In this document: positions 25,417 through 34,600 of the stretch, piece by piece
How the letters are laid out: the number at the start of each line of letters is the position of its first letter
How positions within the stretch are numbered: position 1 is the stretch's first letter
Assembly (NCBI GenBank): GCA_009924135.1
Contig: RFSE01000014.1
Coordinates: forward strand, 1-62,011
Reading direction: 5' to 3'
Source: Pseudomonadota bacterium
Lineage (GTDB): Bacteria > Verrucomicrobiota > Verrucomicrobiia > Limisphaerales > SXTU01
DNA length: 62,011 bases
The notes under the pieces: model-generated
Seen by the model: only the letters and a program-made list of their open reading frames with translations
Told to the model about the DNA's origin: nothing
Databases searched by the model: none
Translations under genes and position numbers: made by a program

Positions 25417-27000
25417 TTAGGGCTTCGCTTCGAGCTTGAGCGCCTCGCGGAATTTCGCGAGCGACTCCTGCTCCTTGCCTTGCGCGGCATAGGCGTGACC
25501 GTAGGCGCGGAGCAATTGGATGCGCCACGTCGTGGCCATGCCGGCGAGGTCGCCGTACTGCTGGAGCACTTGGATGGCCTCGGCGGGCTTCACCTGGCTG
25601 GTGAGGATGCGCGCGATGGACACGGTGGCAGTGAGCGGCTGCCAGCCCTGGCCCTGGCCGGTGATTTTGAGCGCCTGACGAAACGCGGCCAGCGCCTGCG
25701 CGTCATCGTTCAGGTTGTTCACGTAATTCTCGCCGAGCGTGAGCCAGATGGCCGAGTTGCTGGGCGCAAGTTTTATAGCCGCCTTCAAGTCCGCTTCCGC
25801 GTGCGGGCCGTCCTTGAGGAAGGAGTAAATCTGCCCGCGCAAGTGCAGCGCCTCGCTGGCCTTCACCTGCGCCGGCCACGCGGCGAAGTCCTCCGCGCCG
25901 AACTGCGCGATGAGTTCCTTCCACTTCCGGTCCTGCTGCAAGGCCCGCATCCGCCCGAGCAGCGCATCCGGGTCCGCCGTGTAACTGTTGTATTGGGCGG
26001 CAACTTGGGCCACTTGCGCGTCGCCGTGGTGGAAGTAGAACCGGTTCCGCAACGAGAGCGTCTGCCCGGCTGCGAGCGTGAAGTCACCGGAGTGCGAACT
26101 GCACGCCGGGCAGTTCGTGCCGTAGGGCCGGCAGGAAAGCGTCTTGTGGTCGTTGTAATTACCCTTGAAGTGATCGGTGCCAAAGCGGTTGGCCGTCATC
26201 AGCCCGTAGGTGCGGGCGTGCCAGTGCGTGGGAAACCGCAGGTTCGTAGGGTGATCAAACATCGCGATGCCCACTGTCTTGCCCGTCGCATCCGGACCGA
26301 AGTAATCCGTCCATTCCGCGCGCTTACCCCAAGCCGCCTCGTTGCGGTCGCCCCGGCTGTTCACGATGGTCCCCAGGCCCTTCTCGCCCTTCTCCGACTC
26401 CACCTTCATCGTGCCCGCCACGCGGGTGAGCAGCCCGCCATCGCGCTTGTCGCCGAAGACCACCGGAGCGTTGGCAGCCTGGAGTTCCACATCGTAATCC
26501 ATCAGCACCTGCCGGTTCGCCAGCGGCGTGAAGGCCAGTCGCACCTTTTCGCGCAGCACCAGTTTCCCGTCGCCGAGCCACTGGTTCCACAAAACCACCT
26601 CGCCCGTCTGACCCGAGGTCATCCGCTCGATCTTCTCCAGCTTTACTTCGGCGGACTGGCCGGGTTTGGGCTTGGGCGGCGACCACCAGAAGTTGAACCC
26701 GTTGACGTCGCTGTGCGAAAAGCGGATCGAGCGATGGTGCGGGTGATCCACGTCCTCGCCCGGCACGCCCGGCTTCATCGGGAAGTGCCGCGTAACGTTT
26801 TCCCCGTTGGGACCGATGACGGGATAGAGATATGGCCCGACCCAATCCTTGTGCCGCCACTCGGTGAACACCTCACCATCAATCGTCACCCGGATGCGGT
26901 CCTCCAGCTCCGTGAGGGCGACGGCGGCGCGGAGCTGGCTGGTGCACGCCAGTAACGCGATGAGAGGCGTAAGCACAACTGACTTCATAAAGGCTTGCAT
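25417..27000 (-). CDS. Secreted DUF6807 (PmoA-like) protein with C-terminal TPR module
   Basis: The protein has about 527 residues. A signal peptide is followed by the DUF6807/PmoA-family domain: EVFTEWRHKDWVGPYLYPVIG, VDHPHHRSIRFSHSDVNG and later MFDHPTNLRFPTHWHARTYG. Despite the database name the family is not methane monooxygenase; members sit in sugar-catabolic loci. The final 175 residues form a TPR-like module (ALQQDRKWKELIAQFGAEDF) that closely resembles the N-terminus of the next gene. ATG 27000 or 26988 could be the start. Gap to the following gene is 27 nt. Confidence 0.8.
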   Translation of the reverse strand: MQAFMKSVVLTPLIALLACTSQLRAAVALTELEDRIRVTIDGEVFTEWRHKDWVGPYLYPVIGPNGENVTRHFPMKPGVPGEDVDHPHHRSIRFSHSDVNGFNFWWSPPKPKPGQSAEVKLEKIERMTSGQTGEVVLWNQWLGDGKLVLREKVRLAFTPLANRQVLMDYDVELQAANAPVVFGDKRDGGLLTRVAGTMKVESEKGEKGLGTIVNSRGDRNEAAWGKRAEWTDYFGPDATGKTVGIAMFDHPTNLRFPTHWHARTYGLMTANRFGTDHFKGNYNDHKTLSCRPYGTNCPACSSHSGDFTLAAGQTLSLRNRFYFHHGDAQVAQVAAQYNSYTADPDALLGRMRALQQDRKWKELIAQFGAEDFAAWPAQVKASEALHLRGQIYSFLKDGPHAEADLKAAIKLAPSNSAIWLTLGENYVNNLNDDAQALAAFRQALKITGQGQGWQPLTATVSIARILTSQVKPAEAIQVLQQYGDLAGMATTWRIQLLRAYGHAYAAQGKEQESLAKFREALKLEAKP

Positions 27001-27052
27001 GAGTGAATGGCCGGAATCGTTGTTCCACTGACGTAGCGCAAAGTGAGATTCA

Positions 27053-30000
27053 CTAGTTTTTCGGCGCTTTGCCGTTGAGCTTTTCCTCAGCGGCCTTCCG
27101 CAAGCGTGCGTCGATGGCCGGGTCGCGGATGATGAGCTGGTAGGTGGTCGCCGCCGCGTCCTTGCGGCCGGCGGCCTGCTGGGTGTCGGCGACCGACAGC
27201 AGCAACGACCCGCGCCAGAAGCCGCCTTGTTTATCGAGCTCGACCTTGTGCAGGGTCGCAAGGGCTTCGTCGAACTGGCCGCGCTTGGTCAGGAGGCGGG
27301 CGATGCCTTGCACGGCGTAAAACTGGTCGGCACTGCCGAGGTGCGGGGCGTTGCCGATCAGCTCGCGGTAGGCCGTCAACGCGCCGTCCTCGTCCTTGAG
27401 ATTGTGCTCCCGGTTGCTGCCGAGATGTTGGCGAATGCTGTCGCGAACGCGGGGGTCGCTGCTCCATTCGAGCGCGCGGGACAAATCGGCCTCCGCCGGC
27501 TGGCCCGCCTTGGTAATGGCGTAGGCGCGACCCCGCGCGAAGTAACCGTCGCCCGCCTTCCAAAAGGGCCAGGCACCGATGTCCTCCGCCTTGAATTCAT
27601 CGACGACCTGCTGGGCTTTGAACTGATCGAGCAGGTTTTCCATGCGCACGGTTTGCTTCACGGCTGCGATGGGGATTCGTGCGGCGAGCCCGGCCGCGAC
27701 CTCGGGTTTGCGGAGGAACCGGGCGAGGGCGGCGGCCTGTTCGAGCGCGTGGGATTTTTGCAGGTCGGTGACCTTGCCTTCCGCAGCGGCGGTGTAGGCC
27801 GCGAGGGCGGCTTCGCGTTTGCCGGTGCGCGCCAGGTCGGCGGCGAGTCGCGTGGCGTTCAGGAAGTCGTCATCCGGCTCGGCGGCGGCAAACTGGAAGG
27901 AGTTGCCATCGTAGAACGTGGCGAACTTCATCACGTTGTGAAAGTGGTCGGCCCCGGTGGGCGACAAGGCGCTGTGTTCCTGCACGCCCTCGCGGATGCG
28001 TTGGCGGCACACGTTGATGTGCCAGGGCAGACTGCGGGTGGGCTTGTGCCCGATGACCTGGTGGAGCGGATCGTTCTCGTCCTGAATCACCGGGATGCGC
28101 ATCTCCACCGTCCAGTGGTCCGCCGCGACCTGCGTGGCCACCTCGGCCTGCGAATCCCAACTGAACCAGGCATTGCGCGCGGTGGAGCGGTCGAGATCGG
28201 CGACGGCCCCGGCGGGATTGACGGCGATCTGGTAATAGGAACGCGACTCCGTCTCGATCAACACCTCGACGACATCGCCATACCAGAGCGCGGAATCGTC
28301 CTTGCGGGTCGAAGTGATGTTGGGCTTATCGCCGGGACGCTCATCACAGCGGATGGCGAAGTAAACATTGTTACCGATCCACGCGGCCTTGACGGTCGTG
28401 CCCAAGGTGGGTGGCCGGCCGGTTTGCAGTTCCCGCAGTTTAGCAGTGGAGGCGGCGGGGCAGTTGGTCCAGGCGGCGTCATCCAGCTTGCCATCGATCA
28501 CGATGGGCCCATGGGCATCGTTGACCAGCCGCAACACGGGCACGGGGCCGCGAACCTTTCCAAGCTGCTGGCTCTTGCTGCGGAGCCCTTTGAGGAAGTC
28601 GTCCAGCAAGGCCAGCCGCCGGCCAAACACGGAGCCGGGCTCGGCCTTCGCCTGCGCCGCCGCGAAGAGGGCCAGGGCCGCGTCCACCTTCGCCTTGTCC
28701 TTTTCCATCTCCTGCCAGTTTGTCTCGCAGTGGGTGAAGAAGCGGTGCATCTCCGTTTCCGCCGGGCCGTAGAACAGGTGGCAGTATTCGCGGAACAGCG
28801 CGTCCACATCCTGCATTGGGCCGCCCCAATACATCCGCTGCGTGAAGTAGATGAGGAAGTGGTTGAACCCCATGCCGACCTTCTCGAAATCCTGCCGGAC
28901 CGTGAGCCAGATGTCCTCGCCCTGCGAACGGCCCTTGAGGGCGTTCACGCTTTCGCCCATCGCGTGGGGCGTGAAGGCGGGCAGATACCAGCCCCGGTCG
29001 GTGAAGGGGTAGTTTTCGAAGTTGATGATCGGGTTGTCCGTCTTGGCCAGCCAGCTCTCGCGCAACTGACGGTACTCCTCCTGCTGCTCCGGCTTGTTGT
29101 TGCGCGGGACGCGCCCGCCCACGATGGACACGACGACATTTGGTTCCAGTTTGGCGAGCTTGAGCGGGGGCAGGGTGTAGATGCCGTAAGCGCAGCAGAT
29201 GATCTTCTTGCTGGGGTGCGTCTTGCGCACTTCCTTCGCCACGCGGTTCACAAAGTCCCAGATGTAATCTGAGGCCAGCCCGCGCTGGTCGCGTTGCGGT
29301 GAATCCTTGCCGGCGCACAACGGGCACTGGCAGATGGCGGTGTAACCGTCCGGCGGCATCACCGAGACCATCTCCATCTGATAGTGATCGAACACCGCGC
29401 CAACGAAGCGCACGGTTTCCTGAAACAACTCCGCATTCGAGTAGCAGAGGTGGTTGTTCGCCCCGCGCTGGTACCGCCGCTTCCCACCGTACAGCGCGTA
29501 CCAGTCCGGATGCTTCGCAAACACTTCGTCGTGATCGGTCAACGTGTCCATGCCATGCGCGGCCTCGATGCCGTAGGGATCGCGGAGGCCCAGACGCATC
29601 GCCCATCGTGCCACGCTGGGTCCATGAACGCCAAAGCGCACGTTGAAACGGCGGATCGGAAAATCAGGCCGCACGGTTTCATCCAGCTTGGGCAGCGCAA
29701 TGGTTTTCAGGGCGGGCACGACCTCGCCCAGCTCGCCCGGCATATACCACCGAACCCCAAGACTCATGAGGAAGCCGCACACGGCATTGTAGGAACCGCG
29801 TTCGTCCTGCTGCCATGCCTCAAGGGGTTTGCGCTTCTCCGGGGTGCGCTCTGCATCCGGCAGTCCAAGATCGCCCGGTAGTGTGAAGCGGTCCTTGTAA
29901 ATCAGCAGGTTGGGCATGCCCCAAAGGGAGCCGGTGAGCTTCCCCCATTCCTGCTGGGCCCGTCCGCTGACGAGGTCCGCGTTATTCTTGCCCCAGGGTT

Positions 30001-30373
30001 CGATGGGCGCGAACTCCGTGTCCTCGCCAAGCAGCGCCAGCCAGTCTGGTCCCGACACCATGCGATACGCGCCGTCCTTCAGACCCGTCGCCGATACCTT
30101 GAGCGCCTCCGTGTGCGGGCCGCGACCGACAAAGATTTTCACGGCCGGCCCGCTCGGCTGCGTGACAATGGGCAGGTGCGCGCCGGAAATCTTTTGGACA
30201 TAGTCCTGCAACTCCTGCGCCGCCAGCCGCACCGAGCGTTGGGGCTTCTCCGCGATGACAATCTCGGCGCGCGGCTGGCCGTCCTCGACCAGCAAAGTGG
30301 CCGCACCCAAGCGGGGAGCCAGGCCAACGGCCACGAGCGTGGCGAGCAAGAGGCACGGCACAACGGCAGGCAC
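27053..30373 (-). CDS. Secreted DUF4838 + CBM9-like + TPR protein
   Basis: The protein has about 1106 residues. A signal peptide leads into an N-terminal alpha-glucuronidase-like domain (AAQELQDYVQKISGAHLPIV, typical of GH67/GH84-type N-domains). DUF4838 follows, with HPDWYALYGGKRRY and a CQCPLCAG Cys cluster. Then comes a CBM9-like domain (IVIDGKLDDAAWTNCPAA, YYQIAVNPAGAVAD) and a C-terminal TPR-like module (EFKAEDIGAWPFWKAGDGYF). GTG 30373 was chosen because the hydrophobic leader begins there. ATGs upstream to 30490 lie in repeat-like sequence with 7-nt periodicity, so they are doubtful. First gene of the glycan operon. Confidence 0.8.
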   Translation of the reverse strand: MPAVVPCLLLATLVAVGLAPRLGAATLLVEDGQPRAEIVIAEKPQRSVRLAAQELQDYVQKISGAHLPIVTQPSGPAVKIFVGRGPHTEALKVSATGLKDGAYRMVSGPDWLALLGEDTEFAPIEPWGKNNADLVSGRAQQEWGKLTGSLWGMPNLLIYKDRFTLPGDLGLPDAERTPEKRKPLEAWQQDERGSYNAVCGFLMSLGVRWYMPGELGEVVPALKTIALPKLDETVRPDFPIRRFNVRFGVHGPSVARWAMRLGLRDPYGIEAAHGMDTLTDHDEVFAKHPDWYALYGGKRRYQRGANNHLCYSNAELFQETVRFVGAVFDHYQMEMVSVMPPDGYTAICQCPLCAGKDSPQRDQRGLASDYIWDFVNRVAKEVRKTHPSKKIICCAYGIYTLPPLKLAKLEPNVVVSIVGGRVPRNNKPEQQEEYRQLRESWLAKTDNPIINFENYPFTDRGWYLPAFTPHAMGESVNALKGRSQGEDIWLTVRQDFEKVGMGFNHFLIYFTQRMYWGGPMQDVDALFREYCHLFYGPAETEMHRFFTHCETNWQEMEKDKAKVDAALALFAAAQAKAEPGSVFGRRLALLDDFLKGLRSKSQQLGKVRGPVPVLRLVNDAHGPIVIDGKLDDAAWTNCPAASTAKLRELQTGRPPTLGTTVKAAWIGNNVYFAIRCDERPGDKPNITSTRKDDSALWYGDVVEVLIETESRSYYQIAVNPAGAVADLDRSTARNAWFSWDSQAEVATQVAADHWTVEMRIPVIQDENDPLHQVIGHKPTRSLPWHINVCRQRIREGVQEHSALSPTGADHFHNVMKFATFYDGNSFQFAAAEPDDDFLNATRLAADLARTGKREAALAAYTAAAEGKVTDLQKSHALEQAAALARFLRKPEVAAGLAARIPIAAVKQTVRMENLLDQFKAQQVVDEFKAEDIGAWPFWKAGDGYFARGRAYAITKAGQPAEADLSRALEWSSDPRVRDSIRQHLGSNREHNLKDEDGALTAYRELIGNAPHLGSADQFYAVQGIARLLTKRGQFDEALATLHKVELDKQGGFWRGSLLLSVADTQQAAGRKDAAATTYQLIIRDPAIDARLRKAAEEKLNGKAPKN

Positions 30374-30530
30374 CTGAGGACGAACGGCTTTCACGCCGTC
30401 CAGACTGGCAGGGAGTGAAACCGATGCAAACGCCGAAGTTGGGAGACGTGTTGCTTGTCCAATCCTCATTCCGCATTCCAAACTCCGCATTGGCCTGGGT
30501 GAGGTGTCGATTCTGCCGTCGTCGTGCCGT

Positions 30531-30661
30531 GGAGCGCGGCGGTGTCGCGGAGACCAGCCGCAGCGACTGCGCCTGTGTACGAGCGCCGCGAAATTCTCAT
30601 GCTAAAAGCCGCCCGACTTGCTGCGGATGGTCCCGCGCCGAGCGGGACACAACCGCGCTCC
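30531..30661 (-). repeat. Palindromic dispersed element A, copy 3 (inverted)
   Basis: Ends GGAGCGCGGC (30531) and CCGCGCTCC (30661) pair; the right half, read on the minus strand, matches the left half of copy 1 over about 40 nt (GGTTGTGTCCCGCTCGGCGC). It lies in the divergent promoter region between the DUF4838 gene and the DUF554 gene. Confidence 0.75.
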
Positions 30662-30744
30662 TAGAGCAAGGTCCGAACGCCTCCTATCGCCAGAGCAGTG
30701 CTTTGGCCTTCCCCGGCGCGTGCCCGCGTGGTTCAGTTCGCCGC

Positions 30745-31464
30745 ATGACCGGCACGCTCATCAACACGGCGGCGATTCTCGTCGGCGGCGGCCTTGGCCT
30801 CAAAGCCGCGCGGCAGTTCTCCGTGACGACCCAGACCCGCATCAAGCTCGGGCTGGCGGCCTTCACGCTCTGGGCCGGCCTGGGCATGATCTGGAATGGC
30901 ATCGGCGGGTCCTTCGGCGGCGTGGCGAAACAGCTCGGCATCGGCATGCTCGCGCTGGTGCTTGGCAACGTGCTGGGCACCTTGCTGCACCTGCAGGACG
31001 GGTTGAACCGCCTGGGCCAATACGCGAAGGAACGCATCGCCGGGGCAAGCGCCACGGACGGCAACCGTTTCAGCGAGGGGTTCGTCACCTGCACGCTGCT
31101 CTTCTGCGTCGGGCCGATGGCCATCCTGGGGGCCATCGAGGACGGCACGAACGGCAACTACAAGCTGCTGATGATCAAGGCCGCGTTGGACGGTCTGGCG
31201 GCCATGGGCTTCGCCGCAACGTTTGGCCCCGGCGTGCTGCTGGCGGCGGTGCCCGTACTGGCGTATCAGGGCACGATCACCCTGGCCGCCAACGCGCTGG
31301 CCACGCACCTGCACGATGTTGCGCTCATCAATTCCATCCGGGTGGCCGGCGGGCTGGTGGTGCTATGTATCGGGGTCGTCATCCTCGAACTCCGCAAAGT
31401 GCCGCTGGCGAATTACCTCCCCAGCCTCGTGCTCGCACCGGTTTTCACGCACTGGTGGAAGTGA
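30745..31464 (+). CDS. DUF554 family inner-membrane protein (YdfK-like)
   Basis: The 239-residue protein opens with the family's characteristic start MTGTLINTAAILVGGGLGL and has about seven hydrophobic segments, with FVTCTLLFCVGPMAILGA and EDGTNGNYKLLMIKAALDG in the middle. The family is widespread with unknown function, possibly transport. ATG 30745 matches the family start. It stands in front of the PQQ fusion gene with a 136-nt gap. Confidence 0.85.
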   Translation: MTGTLINTAAILVGGGLGLKAARQFSVTTQTRIKLGLAAFTLWAGLGMIWNGIGGSFGGVAKQLGIGMLALVLGNVLGTLLHLQDGLNRLGQYAKERIAGASATDGNRFSEGFVTCTLLFCVGPMAILGAIEDGTNGNYKLLMIKAALDGLAAMGFAATFGPGVLLAAVPVLAYQGTITLAANALATHLHDVALINSIRVAGGLVVLCIGVVILELRKVPLANYLPSLVLAPVFTHWWK

Positions 31465-31600
31465 GCGGAGCGAGAGGACCACGGACAAGCTGAACCGGCC
31501 TGACACCGTGAAAGTGCAAACCTCAAGCGGCGACGTCGTCCCACGTACAAAACCGTGTCGCCAAAACCCGCCGGTACCGGGTAGGCTGCCGCCCAACCGA

Positions 31601-34600
31601 ATGAACCTTTGCCGCTGTCTGCTGCCGCACCCGGTCTGGCTTGTCCTGCTCCTGGCCCTGTCAGGAAACGCTGCCGACTGGCCGATGTGGCGGTTCGATG
31701 CCAACCGCTCCGCCGCTTCCCCGGAGATGCTGTCCGAGGAACTTCACCTGCAATGGACCCGGCAATACTCGCCGCGGGTGTCGGCGTGGGATGATCCCCT
31801 CAATCAGGACTTGATGGCCTACGACCGCGTGTTCGAGCCGGTGGTCCTGGGCGAACGCATCTTTCTCAGCTTCAACGATACCGACAAGGTCATCGCCCTG
31901 AATCTACGCACCGGCGAGGAGCTATGGGCATTTTACACGGACGGCCCGGTCCGCTTCCCGCCGGTGGCGTGGCAGGGCAAGGTCTATTTCACCAGCGATG
32001 ACGGTCATCTCTATTGCGTGAATGCCGAGGACGGCACGCTGAAGTGGAAGCTGCGCGGCGGACCGTCCGACCGGCAGGTGCTGGGCAACCAGCGCGTAAT
32101 CTCGGCGTGGCCGGCCCGCGGCGGGCCGGTGCTGCGCGACGGACGCGTCTATTTCGCGGCCAGCATCTGGCCCTTCATGGGCACGTTCATCTACGCCGTG
32201 GACGCGGAGACTGGCAAGGTCGCCTGGGTCAACGACGGCACCGGCTCGCAGTTTCTCAAGCAGCCGCACGGCGCGCCGTCCTTCGCCGGCGTGGCACCGC
32301 AGGGCGCCCTGGTGGCCACCCGCGACTTTCTGCTCGTGCCCGGCGGCCGTTCGGTGCCGGCGGCGTTCAACCGCCAGACCGGCGAGTTCCTCCATTTCCA
32401 AATCGGCTCGACGGCCAAGGGCATCGGCGGTTCCTTCGTGGCGGCCAACGAGTCGGATTTCTTCGTCCACACGCGGTTGCATGGCACGCGCAGTCACGAA
32501 CTGAAGACCGGCAAGACCGGAAAGTTCGCGGGCGGCGAACCGGTGATCGTTGGCCAGCGCTTCTACGCGGCGAACACCAACCGGCTCGGCCCGGTCATCC
32601 AGTTCATCAGCCAGAACACCAACATCCTGTGGGAAGCCCGGGCCGATGCCTCCGGCGATTTGATCAAAGCTGGCAGCCGCCTCTATGCGGCGGGCAGCAA
32701 TTCATTGACCGCTCTCGATCTCTTGAGCGGCCTGCGCAGCACGCGCGTGGTCTGGAACCATCCGCTGCCGGGCGGGGCACAGCGCCTGGTGGTAGCCAAC
32801 GGGATGCTGCTGGCGGTCACACCGGACGGGCGGTTGATGGCGTTTGGCGAAGACGCGGAGAAAACGAAAGTGCTCAGCAGCGAGCCGGACCTGCCTGATC
32901 CCGGAGCCGATGCGGTCGAGCAGGCGAAAGCCATCCTGGCGGCGGCGGACTCAACGGAAGGTTACGCGCTGTGGTTCGGCGTGGATGACGCGGAGCTGCT
33001 CGAAGCGGTGCTCTTGAATTCCAAGCTGCACATCCTGGCCATGGAACCGGACGCCGACAAGGTCGAGGCCCTGCGCCGTCGCTGGGACGCCGCCGGGCTG
33101 TATGGCAAGCGCGTGGCTTTGCACACCGGCGATGCCTTGACCTTCAGCGCGGTACCTTATCTCGCCAACTTGATCTTCGTCAGCGAGTCTGCCGCACCGC
33201 AATTACGCCGGCGACCGGTCTTGCGCACGGTTTATGAGTCCCTTCGCCCGTACGGTGGGACGCTCTGGGTCCAGGCGGGTGCCGAGGCCCAATCGGAGGT
33301 GGAGCGCGCGGTTGAACAGGTAAAACTCGACCCGGTGAAGGTGACCTCCAGCGATACGCATCTGCTCATCTCCCGGCCGGGTCCGTTGCCCAACGCAGCC
33401 GACTGGACGCATCAATACGGCGACATCGGCAACACCGTGAAGTCCGATGATGCCCGGGTCCGTGCACCGCTGGGCCTGCTCTGGTTTGGCGGCAACTCGA
33501 ACCTCGACGTGCTGCCGCGTCACGGCCACGGCCCGCCCGAACAGGTGATCGGTGGCCGGATGATCCTGCAAGGCATGAGCAGCTTCAGCGCACGGGATGT
33601 CTATACCGGCCGGCGGTTGTGGCAGACCGAGTTCAAGGATCTCGGCACCTTCGGCATTTATTACGACAAGAGCTACACCAACGCGCCGTTGAGCACGATG
33701 TACAACCAGCGGCACATCCCCGGAGCCAATGGGCGCGGCGCGAATTTCGTCGCCACCGAGGATTCGGTCTATATCGCCGTGCGCAACGTGTGCCAGGTGC
33801 TGGATGCCCGCACCGGCCGGCTGGAGCAGAGCATCGCATTGCCACCGCCACCCTCGGGCAAAGCGCTCGACTGGGGTTTCATTGGCATTTACGAGTATGT
33901 GCTGCTGGCCGGCGAGGGCTTCGCCAATTTCAACCAGAAGTTCGGCACCAACTCCCTGACTTCCGCCATCGAGGACTATTCCGCAAGTGCGGGCCTGGCT
34001 GCCTTCGACCGGCACTCCGGAAAACTGCTCTGGCGCATCCCGGCCCGGCACAGCTTTCTGCACAACGCCATCGTCGCCGGCAACGGCCGCATCTACGGCC
34101 TCGACAAGCTGCCGGCGAGCGCCGAGGACAAGCTCAAGCGGCGCGGGTTCAAACTGCCCGACGACTACCGGCTCATCGCGCTCGACGCGGCCACCGGAAA
34201 ACTGGTCTGGGAGGAACGCAAGGACCTCTTCGGCACCTGGCTGAGCTACTCGAAGCAGCACGATGTACTTCTGCTGGCGGGTGCCAAGGCGGTGGACCGG
34301 CTCAAGGACGAGACCGGTGAAGGCATGGCCGCCTATCAGGGCGCGGACGGCAGGCTCCGGTGGCAGGATTTGAAACGCAAGTACACCGGCCCGTGCATCC
34401 TGCACCATGAGTTGATCCTCACGAGCGCGAACTCGTATCAGGCCTCCAGCGGCGCGTTCAACCTGCTCGACGGCAAGCCGCATCTCGTCCGCAACCCGCT
34501 GACCGGCAAGTCCGAGCCGTGGCGGGTTTCGCGGGCCTACGGCTGCAATAACATCGTGGCCAGTGAAAACCTGCTCACGTTCCGCTCCGGCGCGGCGGGC

